A DNA stretch of 64,000 nt from Amyelois transitella. Taxonomy: Eukaryota; Arthropoda; Insecta; Lepidoptera; Pyralidae. Shown here in pieces: positions 44,179-55,959 of the stretch. Under the pieces are notes generated by a model. That model ran no database searches. It worked only from the letters and a program-made list of their open reading frames with translations, and was not told the DNA's origin. Where the stretch lies: NCBI RefSeq assembly GCF_032362555.1, contig NC_083527.1, positions 1,054,001 through 1,118,000 of the forward strand, read 5' to 3'. The position numbers were made by a program, and so were the translations under genes. Numbering within the stretch: position 1 is the stretch's first letter; the number at the start of each line of letters is the position of its first letter.

Positions 44179-46619
44179 TTATTTATTAAAAGCGAATTGT
44201 AACAAAACTACAGTATATGTAGCAAGAAGACCAAGTAATTTAAGCGGAAATTTTCCGTCAAGAGTGAATACGCTACACACACTCATCTTGTTAAAAGTGG
44301 AATTCGCGCGTCGAATATTTTTGCAGATTCTTCTTTTCTTTTCTGCAAAATAAGGGTAAACAAGTATATTTGTTATTATTCGTAATCGTACAGAAAAATT
44401 AAATAAAAAATAGCATAAAACAGCAAACACAACTTATGCAGAAGTGCAATTAAAATTTAACAAAACATCTTTTAATCATGGCAACTAGAAAATTTTGTGA
44501 AAAGAGAAAATAAAAAAGTATTTAAAAATTTAAATAAAAAAATCTTTTAATATTAATGCATAATTACAATAGTCTACCACAGATAGGGACAAAAACAGTT
44601 ATCTTAAATTGTTTGCGCAGACGCTTGGGTCGTCGTAACTTAATAAAGTACATACATATTATCACGTCTACGGGAGAGAGCCAACAGTCTTGAAAAGACC
44701 GAAAGGTCACGTTCAGCTGTATGGCTGCCAGCCCAAAGCCTAGGTACTAGAATCTTCAGTTTATTAGCCTATCCCTTAGTCTCCTGTAAATCCAAGAGAA
44801 AGTAATAGAGTGGTCCTATTCCTTAGTGCCAAGAACCACACACACCACGGGTTAATACTAAAATTTTATAACCTGAAAGACAATTTGAATTTAAAAATGA
44901 TGCGCAAGTAACTTGAACTTTATTAACTCTCGAATAAAACATTTCGCATTCTCCACTGATAAAAGAAATAATACAAATATTCTTTCCAACCCAACCTGAA
45001 ATAAGGATCAAACGACTCATTTGTTGAATCTGAAAAAGATAAAAATTATTTAATCGTAAGAAAACCAAAAAGAAACAAAAAAATTTAAGAGAAATTAATA
45101 ATATTCTTTCTTCTTTATTTTTTAAGATTTTTTTTTAATTAAGACATACGATGTCAATTATAAAGTTATGATTGTGATGGGTAGTATTAAAAAATAAACA
45201 AAATTAAAGCTTACTGTTATCGTGTTGTACATGTATTTATATATATTAATTATTTTTTTAATATACACCAACGCATGTAAAAATGTTTCAAAGGCGATAT
45301 ATAAAACCTAGAAAAAATACAGAAAATAAGTTTTTATTACATTCTTATGATTTACCAACCAACATTAGCTATGATCAAAATTTAATTTGTATTTAATATT
45401 CTCTTTTCCAATATACGTAATGAGAAGGGATGATGACCATATGACTAAGAAAGTTCTGTGTATGGAGGAAGGCAGAAGACCCGGCGGAAAACCTCCACTG
45501 ACCTGGATGCAGACAATAAAGAATGACCTGAAGAGTACATGCATTAACAAACAGACAACCCACAACCGTGTGGTGTGGCGCAGAAATACTAGGAGGGCTG
45601 ACCCCAAATAAATTGGGACTATAGCCAGGAGAACGAAGAAGAAGAAGAAAAAGATTCTTTTTCCCATTCATTTACTTTAAAAAACTAATAATCAAATTAT
45701 TAATTTGTTAATGCATTGTATATGCCTAATTTATATGATTATTTGAATTTTAAAATTTATAACAAATAATCAAACTTCATTAAATTAAGAAAAAATGCAA
45801 TATGTTTAGTAGCCGAGGCTTAACATCTTTTTTTTAATGGAACTAAAAATACTCTAATTTAGTAAAATTAATATTTAAATAGATGAAATTTTATAATCTT
45901 ACACAGAGCTGATAAATTTTCTTAAAAGTATTGAACATTTCTATTATATCCAAATATTTTATCAACAATCCAGGTTGAATTTCATGTTTCACTTGACGAT
46001 TTAGTTCATAATTCCATGCTTTTAACAGTCGGCGAAATAATTTTATATATGTCATTATATATATCACGTTCAAGTCAAAACACATAACAGAAAACATACA
46101 AATGCCATCGGCGAAGCTCGTAAAACCATACAAAGCGACAAATGTCGATATAGTACACATATAAAATGTAACAATTAAAAATATGGAAATGCAATTATTC
46201 ACAACGATCCGTTTCAAAAATGCTGTATCAATATTGAAATGTCTGAATAAATTCTGAATTTTTAATATTACATGCACATTGTCGCTGCTATATGCCACAC
46301 AATTATATATATTTGCTGCGAACCCGATGGAAAAACATATGCAGTCTAAAATCTTTGCGTATTTCACTAATTCGACTCTTCTGATCATGCAAATGAAATA
46401 TATTCTAAATACAAATATTGCTGGAAATATGATTCCACTGGAAACAGATAAAATATTCGATAATCTCCCTTTGGGGTATAAAGAAAATGTTTTTATATTA
46501 TATCTTTGGAAAAAGAATATATTTTGAATCAAATCCATTGATAAAATAACATTGCGGAAATTTCGGTCAATATTATTAATATTTTGTAATGAATTGAGAG
46601 ATTTTATATTCGTGGCCAT
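44179..46619 (-). CDS. Gustatory receptor GR-7 (7tm_7), 4 exons, 376 aa
   Basis: Exons: 45903-46619, 45215-45307, 44873-45029, 44179-44342. Exon 1 starts MATNIKSLNSLQNINNIDRN and has YPKGRLSNILS, DNVHVILKIQNLFRHF and CFDLNVIYIMTYIKLF, all matched in GR-8. Exon 2 is 31 codons (VLYIAFETFLHALVYIKKII). Exon 3 is SGWVGKNICIISFISGECEM. Exon 4 is KKRRICKNIRRANSTFNKMS, ending TYTVVLLQFAFNK, with AAT AAA TAA at the stop. Intron 1 holds a LINE 3' end in antisense; intron 3 a worn SINE-A. The GR-6 start is only 450 bp from this gene's stop, the shortest gap in the array. GR-7 and GR-8 form one subgroup. Confidence 0.9.
44653..44845 (-). mobile_element. SINE-A, degenerate, GR-7 intron 3
   Basis: ACATACATATTATCACGTCT ... 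TAGTGCCAAGAACCACACAC with several deletions. Confidence 0.75.
45410..45660 (+). mobile_element. 3' end of a third LINE family, GR-7 intron 1
   Basis: Open frame ending GRRPGGKPPLTWMQTIK, VVWRRNTRRADPK and a (GAA)n tail, the classic C-terminus of a lepidopteran non-LTR retrotransposon. 5'-truncated, antisense to GR-7. Confidence 0.8.
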
Positions 46620-47706
46620 TTTTTTTTTAATATGAATTGCTAAATTAACATAATAGTTTTAAACGTAGTAACTGTAATGATGATAAAATACACTTCGTAT
46701 TAAAATTTCTGAAACGCGTACACGATCAATAAAAAGTAATTAACTAGATGGCTAAATTAAAATAATGATATTACCTAACATTGTTTTAAACCAATTACTT
46801 TAATAACAATTTAAGTTATAAGTTTTAATAAAAAGAAATAATACATTTTTAAGAAAAAAAAATATAACCGTTTTTAAATGAAGACTGTTTCTTGCAAATA
46901 AACTTTACATAGTGATCCGCATTAGGAAATATACTTATAATACAAAACAATACAATAAATTATCTTTATTGTCCATAACAAAATTACACATGTTGACTAA
47001 TTAAGTAGTAGAAACATACATTAAACATGTTGACAAATACTTTAAAAATACTTCATTACCTTTGATTGTCAAAAGTCTACAAGCCGCCGCGTACGATTTT
47101 AATGTTGCAAAAAAAATAATATAAAACATAACTTATTCGGGAAATCATCTATTTAGTGATGGCAACACATAACTTACGAAACAATCGTTATAAGTTCAAT
47201 GCCACCATCATCCTGGTTTAGTCATCTGATGTTAACTTTTATCCTAGATATTCAAACTCTTTCACTTGCTCAATTTTTCCCCCTCCAATCAAAATATCAC
47301 ATGCTGTCATTTCTTTCTCCATTTCAAAAACCAATGTCTTATTTTTACTTACGTTCACTTTCATTCCATTCTTATTCAAAGCTTCGCATACAGTTTACCA
47401 TCTCCAGTAAATCTTCCACTAATGACGCCAGTATAACCTGATCGTCGGCATAGAGAAGAAATTTAACGAGTAACTCAAATTACTCTTTCAAATCTGTCAA
47501 ACAACTATCCATTAATAGGTTCAACAGCCACGGTGACGCAACACATTTTTGCCTAACGCATTTCTCAATCTTAAACTACTCAGTTTACGCTCCGTTTATC
47601 CTGACACAAGCACTCGAATCCTCATATAAGGATTTCATTTTATAAGGTCCAAAGTATTTTTGCAAAGCATGACAATCAAAGAAATATACACTTTCTTTTA
47701 CAAAAT
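46620..47706. other. GR-7 to GR-8 intergenic region
   Basis: AT-rich GR-7 upstream sequence, a repeat at 46955-47045 also found at 19745-19850, then a LINE reverse transcriptase fragment. No further gene. Confidence 0.5.
47200..47560 (-). mobile_element. LINE reverse transcriptase fragment with YADD motif
   Basis: The - strand reads CVASPWLLNLLMDSCLTDLK, then FLLYADDQVILASLVEDLLE with the catalytic YADD, then MKVNVSKNKTLVFEMEKEMT after frame changes, and IEQVKEFEYLG. This could be an internal piece of LINE-B. It lies in the 3' flank of GR-8, same strand. Confidence 0.8.
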
Positions 47707-49104
47707 TTACTGAAAAGCAAATTGCAACAACACCACAGTATAAGTTACTAGTTGACCAAACAATTTTAACGGATACCGCCCGTCCAGTGTTATCATTCCG
47801 CATGCTATAGATTTGCTTAATGTCGAATTAGTTCGCTGAATGTTCTTGCATAACCTCCTTTTTTCATCTGAAAAAAAATTTCCAACTTTAAAAAATTAAG
47901 GTTCCTAATTTATCTCTATGATTGATTTTTTTTTCTCTGTTTGAGAGGAACTTTATTTGTTCAGTTCAGGATTTAATGACGGGACATTTGAGAAACCGAT
48001 AGGACTTTTAAATATTGTCGGCGTTCATGTCATGATGTTTGTTTGTTTGTTATATCTTATTTCATGATGTTTGTGCTCCATTGACAATAAACCAGCATAG
48101 TTAAGCTAGATTGGGTAGTTCGGTCTGGAATCACTTCAATTTAGAACCAGGCTTACCGAATCCAGAATCGTTTGAGCTCATTGGTAAAATTTTACATACA
48201 CTATAAATTTAATCTCGTTATAACGGGATATATGTGCCGTGTGGTTCCCGGCACCAATAAAAAAAGAATAGGACCACTCCATCTCGTTCCCATTGATGTA
48301 GTAAAAGGCGACTAAGGGATAGGCATATAAATTTGGGATTCTTCTTTTAGGCGACGGGCTAGCAACCTGTCATTATTTGAATCTCAATTCTATCATTAAG
48401 CCAAATAGCTCAATGTGGCCGATCAGTCTTTTCAAGACTGTTGGCTCTGTCTACCCCGCAAAGGATATAGACGTGATTATATGTGTGTACCTATGTATAA
48501 CAGGATAGAAGGTATCACTTATGATCGAAACATTAGTTGGAGTCACTAACTCACCGACAAACAAGGTTATGGAAAATATTGGAATCACACAAGTTTAATG
48601 GAAATTACTATAAAGGTGCTTTCACCCTTGTCGGTAGACTTAAGTGGAGCGTTCTCCATTTATCTCTTTTCTCTGTTATTTATTTTTTATTTGTTGGTAT
48701 ATTGTACCGTTTAGTTTTTGCTTTATTTGATATAATTATTAAACTAAATAATTAAGTAAATTAAATGAATAATTAAATTAAATAATTAAGATAAATGAAT
48801 AATTAAATTAAATAATTAAGATAAATTAAATAATTAAAGGTGGTCACGGAAACTATACTTTACCTGGTTGGAAACTCGAACCCAAACAAAAAGCGCAAGA
48901 AGTCTGTATTCGATTTAATTGCATGTAATAATTTTCATATTCTTGTCCGACGAACGAGATGAGACAGAAATTTTTAATCACAAGTCCAGATATGAGAATC
49001 ACTGCACTAATACTGTGTATCTGAAAAATTAAAACAAAATTTTACAAGTATACGTTACAATCAATACGTGTCCGTATAAGTAGATTATGACCGGGGGTTA
49101 AAAA

Positions 49105-49149
<45 letters not shown>

Positions 49150-51461
49150 ATATACCTTGACAGATAAATGATAGAATATCCTTCATTGCACATAAATTTT
49201 AACAAAAATAATTTATATTAAACTTATGCTAACGTTATGTATAAAAGACTTCTATCATTAAGCCAAATAGCTGAACGTGGTCATTCAGTCTTTTCGAGAC
49301 TGTTGTCCCTGTCTACCCCGCAAGGGATATAGACGTAACCATATGTATGAATGTATGTACTCGTATGTCGGCCTTATCGCATCATAGAATATCTTCCAGG
49401 CATTTAATAAAGACAGAATTTACTTAGATAGATGGACCTAGAAAAATACAAGGACTCGGTAAATGGGAATATTAAATATGATGGAAAAGAGGAAAAGTTT
49501 GAAAGAAAAATCTAATTTAAAATTATTAATGACCCCCGACACAAATTTAAGTTTTCTTAAAAAAGTAAGAAGTACCTAATAAAAGAAACTCTTTCTTAAG
49601 TAGTTAATCTTAGTATGTAAGTATTAAGTAATTTTTAAACAATACGTCGCGTTTCGTGTTCCCGTTCTATAACACGTCTCTTTTTTGCAGCGGGGGTTAA
49701 GTCAAGTACACTCTAGATTAAATCATCAATATTCTCAATCGGTGCGCTTTCACTCGAGTTTATTTTCCGACATTCGGTCTTCCTTCACCATTTTCAACTC
49801 CTTCAACTTTTAAACGGCTCCACCGATTTTGATCAAACATAAATCTAAGAACACTTGTATGTAAAACATTGCATTATCAAATAAAAAAAAAAATCGCTTC
49901 ATTCGTTTCTGAGCTATGATGTCACAGACAGATAGACACGTCAAACTTATAACACCCCTCTTTTTCCGTCGGTGGTTTAAAATCGATGCAAACTTACGGT
50001 AACAGAAACCGATCGCACGGACTTATAAACATTGATGATTTGTTGAATATACACCAACGTATGTAAAAACATTTCAAATGCGCCATAAATTGTCTGGAAA
50101 GCATGAAAATATAAAATTATTAACACTCAAGATAATAGTACTAACATTTTATTTAGTATTACTATTACATACTTACATATAATCACGTCTATATCCCTTG
50201 CACCCTGCAAGGGATACAGAGCCAACAGTCTTGAAAAGACTGAAAGGCCACGTGCAGCTGTTTGGTTTTATGATGGAATTGAGATTCAAATAGTGACAGG
50301 TTGCTAGACCATCGCCTAAAAGAAGAATCCCAAATTTATAAGCCTATCCCTTAGTCGCCTTTTACGACATCCATGGGAACGAGATGGAGTGATCCTATTC
50401 TTTTTTTTATTGGTGCCGGGAACTACACGGCCCCATTACTATTAGGACCATGAAATGTTATCATAATCCATGCATGCTATACAATGACGAAATGGCGAGA
50501 GACAAACTTTGGGCTCCGGAGTATAAATAAGAATTTCGTAAAGGCAAGCGAGACTCTTAACCTAAAAGATCTAAACAAGAGAATAGACAAAAAAAACGAG
50601 ATTCAGCTTTTGAAAATGAACACAGATGAAGAACACTAATTAAGAATTTAATGATAGATCACTCGCCTGCCTGTTTTGTTGATTCACAGATTTTGAAGTT
50701 AGCACACGGTTTATTTTTTAATAGATTTTTAACTGACTCACCCATAGCTGGAATATTTTCGCGCTCATATTAAATATTTTCATTATAATCAAGTAATCTG
50801 AAAACAAATCCTTTTGGATATTGCGTTTTGTATGACGATTCATCTCCCGGTTCCAAGCTTTGAGGGTCTCTTGCAGTAATTTCAGAATTGTCATCTGATA
50901 CACGAAATTTATGTCGAAACATAATAATACACAAATGCAAACAACGTCAGATAAAACAACAATGAATCCGTATACTGCAAACAGTATTGATACGGCACAA
51001 ATATAATGGGACATAATCAGAAAGATGATGGACCAATTTCTGAAAGCAATTTTACGCAACACAATTTTGTTGATTTTCAGAGTTTTAAATAGTCTGTTGA
51101 TCTGCAATAAGATGTGAACGTTATCCTTGCTATACTTTATGCAAACATACGTATTAATTATGAAGCCTACGCCGTAGCAAACACAGTCGACAACCCTAAC
51201 ATATTTTACTAATTCGATAACCCTATACAAAGAAACGTAATAAATCCGCCAGCAACCTAATGCTGAGAATAAAAATCCACCAAAAGCCGATAAAATATTT
51301 GATAATTTCCCTTTAGGATATATCAAGTTTTTCTTTATACAGTAAATTCGTAATAACAGTAAACACTGAACAGTATCTATTGGTAATAACACGTTAAGGA
51401 AATCTTTGTCTAGACGATTTCTTTGCGTTATTCTCGGGTTAATTTTGATTGTAGTAGTCAT
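47707..51461 (-). CDS. Gustatory receptor GR-8 (7tm_7), 4 exons, 377 aa
   Basis: Exons: 50742-51461, 49998-50093, 48864-49020, 47707-47867. Exon 1 starts MTTTIKINPRITQRNRLDKD and shares YPKGKLSNILS, DNVHILLQINRLFKTL and CFDINFVYQMTILKLL with GR-7. Exon 2 is the longest of the array (32 codons, TIYGAFEMFLHTLVYIQQII). Exon 3 is SGLVIKNFCLISFVGQEYEN. Exon 4 is KRRLCKNIQRTNSTLSKSIA, ending TYTVVLLQFAFQ. Its three introns are 0.6-1.0 kb and hold SINE-A copies, a short (TA)n and an AT-rich tandem repeat. It is the 5'-most gene in transcription order. To its right no more receptor sequence is seen, so this is the array edge within the window. Confidence 0.9.
48233..48492 (+). mobile_element. SINE-A, full length, GR-8 intron 3
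   Basis: Flanked by TATAACGGGATA / TATAACAGGATA (target-site duplication with one mismatch). Confidence 0.9.
48735..48840. repeat. AT-rich tandem repeat, GR-8 intron 3
   Basis: AAATAATTAAGATAAATGAAT plus ATTAAATT units of about 31 bp, three imperfect copies. It ends 24 bp before exon 3. Confidence 0.8.
49108..49145. repeat. (TA)n microsatellite, GR-8 intron 2
   Basis: About 19 TA units after GGGGGTTAAAAAG. Confidence 0.95.
49250..49365 (+). mobile_element. SINE-A 3' half, GR-8 intron 2
   Basis: CTATCATTAAGCCAAATAGC ... CGTAACCATATGTATGAATG. Confidence 0.8.
49680..49985. repeat. GCGGGGGTTAA...CCGTCGGTGG repeat, GR-8 intron 2
   Basis: CAGCGGGGGTTAAGTC ... CCACCGATTTTGATCAAACA ... TTTCCGTCGGTGG looks like a dispersed lepidopteran repeat; only one clear copy here. 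It ends close to the exon 2 donor. Confidence 0.4.
50166..50433 (-). mobile_element. SINE-A, full length, GR-8 intron 1
   Basis: ACATATAATCACGTCTATATC ... GTGCCGGGAACTACACGG, with a small tandem CCCTTGCA/CCCTGCAAGGGA change near the tail. Confidence 0.88.
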
Positions 51462-52154
51462 TTTTTTTTTAGTAAAACAGTCAAGTTATATTGATCATCC
51501 AAAACAAACTGAAATCGATTTTGAATTCGTCCGAATTAATAAGGCCTGTCTTACATTTTACAAGGAAAGAATCGTTTATAGTTTTTTTGTTATGTGTCTG
51601 CGAGTTTCTTGAAGACTTGCAGTGAAGATCATCTCAGTGAAGTTTATACCAGTGATTTAATCTTGTGTTTCACTAGCGACCCGCTTTTGTTAGCCTTTAT
51701 AACTTTTGTCGCTTTTGTTTCTTTTTTCCCTTTTACTTGCCACCCGCTCCGGCTTCACAGGGCTACCACTTATAGATTAAAAAAATTCCTCAGAAAACTT
51801 ACAACATTTCAAAAAGGGAAAAATTTCGAACAATTCTTTTATTGTTTGAATAAATCACGTGTTCCATCTCCTTCCTCCGCCATTGATCGCTACTTACCAT
51901 AAACATATCGGCTGCTTTTTTCTGTTAAGTTTTTAATTTTGCTAGTGTTCTGAAACAGTTTAAATAGTTTTATTTTTTTACTCGGCCATGATCATTTTCA
52001 AAGTTAAATACAGTTTTGTGTTCAAAATAAAGACTTAACAAAATTCTTTTGTGGACGAAATGCCTTACACTTACCAAATTAGTTTTTCATTTCCATCGAT
52101 TTATTGCTCAGGCTTTTGGTACCACATTCGCTTTCTATCGTCGCATTGTTTACT

Positions 52155-52246
52155 ACATACATAAAGTCAGACACCTATCCCGAAGATAGGCAGAGACTAC
52201 ATCTTTCCACTAGCCACGATCTTGTATACTTTTTTCGCCTTATCCA
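52155..52246 (-). mobile_element. LINE-B 3' fragment
   Basis: ACATACATAAAGTCAGACAC ... CTTTTTTCGCCTTATCCACG, diverged; a SINE-A half follows at once. Confidence 0.7.
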
Positions 52247-52251
52247 CGTTT

Positions 52252-52368
52252 ATCTCTCAATTTTATCATAAAGCCATACAGCTGAACGTAGCCTTACAGT
52301 CTTTTCAAGACTATTGGCTCTGTCTCCCCTCCGAGGGATATAGACGTGATTATATGTATGTATGTATC
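52252..52368 (+). mobile_element. SINE-A 3' half
   Basis: CTCTCAATTTTATCATAAAG ... GTGATTATATGTATGTATG. Confidence 0.8.
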
Positions 52369-52669
52369 ATTTTAGTCGTAGGACGGTCATAGGCCTCCCT
52401 CAATGACTCCCCAAATACCACGCAAGGGATAAAGATATGATTCGTGTTGTGGTTAATACCATAAAAATAAATGTTAATTTTATAATTCATTCATCAAAAA
52501 TGTTCTAATAAGTTTTTGCTTTTCAACTTTATCAGGCGTTCAAATATAATGCGATTTAATTTATTTACCCTAACTTCTTAACACACCTTAAATATTTTTT
52601 ATTATAATTGAATTTCATCTGTTTCAGCACGTGTCGTTATATTTATAATCTTTTAGCATTCATCCTCCT

Positions 52670-53190
52670 CCTAGCTTAGTCCCGGTTACATCCTCACCAC
52701 TCTGGAGAAGAGCCTGGGGTATGCCTTTGACCATGGATCCTGGATTGGTCGAGTCAGGTTTTTACGACTCTTATCTGACCTCCATAACATTTGCAGGGGA
52801 ACCAAACCCGTATGGGATCAAATTCAAATTCAAAATTTTTATTCATTATTATAGGATACTTCGTATCGCTTAATAATTGTCAAAACGTATGGTTTAACAA
52901 CATTGGTTGACGTCAAATAAATTACTTAAAACTAAGTTTACTGCCGCTTCCAAGGCGTCAGTGCAGAAGAAGCGGTAACAAACTGCACTGCAGCATTTTT
53001 TTCGATCGATCGATCTGGGTTACACATCCAGTTGCCCGAATGTGCAGGTTTCCTCACAATATTTTACCTCACCGTAAGAGAACCAGTAAGTATTCCAACT
53101 AATGTACATAACTTCAAAAATAGTTATCACATGGCCGAAGCAGGCTTCGAACCTGTGCCTTTATACGCATCAAGCTTTTTAACTAGCTAG
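52670..53190 (-). mobile_element. SINE-D split by repeat-E
   Basis: CTTAGTCCCGGTTACATCCT ... then repeat-E (52820-53010) ... then CTGGGTTACACATCCAGTTG ... GGCTTCGAACCTGTGCC. Confidence 0.75.
52820..53010 (+). repeat. Repeat-E, most complete copy
   Basis: TTCAAATTCAAAATTTTTATTC start, GTTGACGTCAAATAAATTAC, GTGCAGAAGAAGCGGTAACA, GCAGCATTTTTT end. The outline suggests a complete unit of about 190 bp. Confidence 0.7.
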
Positions 53191-53213
53191 CAACAGTAGC
53201 AACCTCTCACTAT

Positions 53214-53390
53214 ACATACATACATACATAAAATCACGCCTCTTTCCCAGAGGGGTAGGCAGACACTACCTCTTTCCACTTGCCACGATCTCTGCATATT
53301 TCCTTCGCTTCATCCATATTCATAAGTCTGTTCATGCAAGCTCGGCGGTTTCGGGTACTTTTGACCTGACTCTTTACCAGGACGTCTCTC
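53214..53390 (-). mobile_element. LINE-B 3' end
   Basis: (TACA)n tail, AAATCACGCCTCTTTCCCAG ... TTTACCAGGACGTC. Confidence 0.88.
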
Positions 53391-53751
53391 TCACTATCTC
53401 ATCGTAAATAGCTAAAAGTGAGCTTTGCGTATTGTTATTACCTCTGTCTACCCCGTACAAGGAAAGACGTGATTTACGTAAACATCCTGCCAACAAGGAA
53501 ACCTTTACGCAACAACGTGTAAAACTAATCAGATTACATCAACGTATGTTTATGTGCTATCGCGCATTGTGAATCCTTATTTCTAACACATTAAAGTCGA
53601 AAATAGTTTATTTTTAGTAGAATTTAAGGGGAAACCTTTTCTCCTGTATATATTTGTGGCGATCCACACGACAGTCATACCAAGGAGAAGAAAGTTGCGT
53701 ATCTTATACTCGGATCAGTGGAATAAAACATTAATTTGTATTTTACATACA

Positions 53752-53842
53752 TACGCTGACGTGGCGTATCAGTCTTTTCAAGACTGTTGGCTTTGTCTAT
53801 GCCGCAAGGGATAAAGACGTTGAAATATGAAGATACATATGT
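53752..53842 (+). mobile_element. SINE-A 3' third
   Basis: CGTGGCGTATCAGTCTTTTC ... GGGATAAAGACG. Confidence 0.65.
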
Positions 53843-54004
53843 ATATGTATACAAAAATGAATTTAATTAAGAATTAAAGTAAGTAAATTAAAGTTATTAA
53901 GCAAACGTTTAGTAGAAACTCAAACATAATCAGTTCTACATTCATTCATGTTTTATAATGTAGACAATGTGCGTTCGTCCACGATTTAGATTTAAGAGAT
54001 CTAT

Positions 54005-54170
54005 ATTTGTAAATTGACGTCCGATGAAAATGCTGCAGTGTAGTTTGTTCCGCCACTTCTTCTTCACATGCGCTTTGGAAGCGGTAGTAGTTATAATTAG
54101 ATTTAAGTTATGTGACGTCAATAAGTGATACCTTGTATCCAATTTTGAAAATAAATCTATTCTATTCTAC
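54005..54170 (-). repeat. Repeat-E copy
   Basis: GCAGTGTAGTTTGTTCCGCC ... GATACCTTGTATCCAATTTT; the same variant as 3945-4080. Confidence 0.7.
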
Positions 54171-54377
54171 GCAGGTGGTATACTGTACAGTGACAGTGTA
54201 CACATACCCTTACTCAGAATCTAGGGTAGTGGGTAGCCATAAGAGTTATATGCAGTATTGTTCAAAACGAGTTTACTTGGTACAGGTCAACCGACATTAT
54301 AAACTATGAAAGTAATACTTTGTTTCTAGTTGTTCATAGTCTCGGATAGGTTTGACGGTTGTTCTTAACCGTATAAA

Positions 54378-54585
54378 TAATGACTGGAGGGTCCCGTGTT
54401 CAAATCCCGACCAGGGCATGATGGGAAACGAACTTTCTCCTTTTGGTATTGGATGTTTATCTATATAAGTATTTATTATATAAAATAATAGTATCGTTGA
54501 GTTAGTATTTAGTTACACGTCTCGAACTTACTTCGAAACTAACTCATTCTGTGTAATCTGTCCCGTATATATTTATTTATGTATA
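54378..54585 (+). mobile_element. SINE-C, 5'-truncated in the tRNA head
   Basis: GTCCCGTGTTCAAATCCCGA (B box) to CTGTCCCGTATATATTTATTT. Confidence 0.8.
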
Positions 54586-54621
54586 CAAACAGTTTATAAC
54601 AAAGCTAAACATCTATACATC

Positions 54622-55275
54622 TTCCTCCTCCTGGCTTTAGTCCCGGTCACACCCTCAACTCTCCAGAAAGAAGCCGGAGATGCGGCTTTTTTATTATAAT
54701 CCCGAATTGAGTGAGTCAGGTTATTACACGAAGCGACTCCAATCTAATCTCCGCAACCTTTGCAGAGGAACCAAACCCGTATTGAATTGTGGTTAAACAT
54801 TCAGTTGCCTGAATGTGCAGGTTCCTGATAATATTTTCCCTCACTGTAAGAGCATCGGTTAGCAATCAAACTATTGTACGTAAGTCAGAGAACGTGACAT
54901 TGGTAAGTGGCTGAAGTGGGATTTGAACCGTATCTACATACATACATACATACATATAATCACGTCTATATCCCTTGCGGGGTAGACAGAGCCAACAGTC
55001 TTGAAAAGACTGATAGGCCACGTTCAGCTATTTGGCTTTAAGATAGAATTGAGATTCTATAGTGACAGGTTGCTAGCCCATCGCCTAAAATAAGAATCCC
55101 AAGTTTATAAGCCTACCCCTCAGTCACCTTTTACGACATCCATGGGAGAGAGATGGAGTGGTCCTATTCTTTTCTATTGGTGCCGGGAACCACACGGCAA
55201 GAACCGTATCTATTTGGGAGATATGCGTATGAATTATTTTTTAAATAGAGCACCATATTAATTCAACCACCGATG
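54622..55275 (-). mobile_element. SINE-D split by SINE-A
   Basis: CTCCTGGCTTTAGTCCCGG ... GTGGGATTTGAACCGTATCT, interrupted at 54933-55198, then ATTTGGGAGATATGCG ... AATTCAACCACCGATGCTCC. Confidence 0.85.
54933..55198 (-). mobile_element. SINE-A inserted in SINE-D, with target-site duplication
   Basis: GAACCGTATCT directly flanks both ends, inside the SINE-D B-box region. Confidence 0.95.
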
Positions 55276-55392
55276 CTCCGTCTAAAAACCTTACATATAA
55301 ATATTTAATATTAAAGTGTAAAGAACTTAATTTTTTCATGAAAATAAAATGGCATTTCACTTACTGAGAAATACTACTAACAACTTATAAAA

Positions 55393-55770
55393 AAGAATTA
55401 TGTTGAACTGTATGGCTTAATGCTGAAATTGAGCTTCAAATAGTGTCAGGTGGTTCTCGGCACCAATACAAAAAAGAATAGGACCACTCCATCTCTTTCC
55501 CATGGATGTCGTAAAAGGTGGCTAAGGGATAGACTTATAAAATTGCGATCCTTTTTTAGCCGATGGGCTAGCAACCTGTCACTATTTGGATCTCAATTTC
55601 ATCATTAAGCCGAGCAGCTGAACATGGCCATTCAGTCTTTTCGGGACTATTGGCTTTGTCTACCCCGTAAGGGATATAGACGTGACTATATGTATAGTGT
55701 CAGGTTGCTGGTTGCTAACCCATCGCCTAAAAGAAGAATCCCAAGTTTATAAGACCTTTCCTTTGAGGGA
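55393..55770 (-). mobile_element. SINE-A, old copy split by a younger SINE-A
   Basis: Left remnant GAACTGTATGGCTTAATGC ... CAAATAGTGTCAGG; right remnant from 55698, GTTGCTAACCCATCGCC ... AGTTTATAAG. Confidence 0.85.
55450..55697 (+). mobile_element. SINE-A inserted into an older SINE-A
   Basis: ATAGTGTCAGGT duplicated on both sides; opposite orientation to its host. Confidence 0.92.
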
Positions 55771-55959
55771 TATTAACAATTACGCACTACGCCTTACGTT
55801 AAATAAAGTTTGATTTTGAGGATGATAAGGGAGTATAATGGACGAAAATGTTGTATTATTTTTATATAATGGATACATACCTAACTATAATCATGTTTCT
55901 GAACTCTGAACAATGTATTCTCTCGTTCACATTCTATTCTAAGTTTGGAAATTTGTAAG

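Noticed and set aside
45417-45611. Open frame with GRRPGGKPPLTW as a host gene
   Set aside because: Characteristic LINE C-terminus followed by a GAA-rich tail, antisense in a receptor intron.
19946-51461. Odorant receptor (7tm_6) rather than gustatory receptor cluster
   Set aside because: The last exon carries the T(Y/H)xxxL(L/I)QF ending and short C-terminus typical of gustatory receptors.
51594-51902. 102-residue + strand frame
   Set aside because: Overlaps a CTAGCGACCCGC...CCGGCTTCAC repeat and has no recognisable domain.
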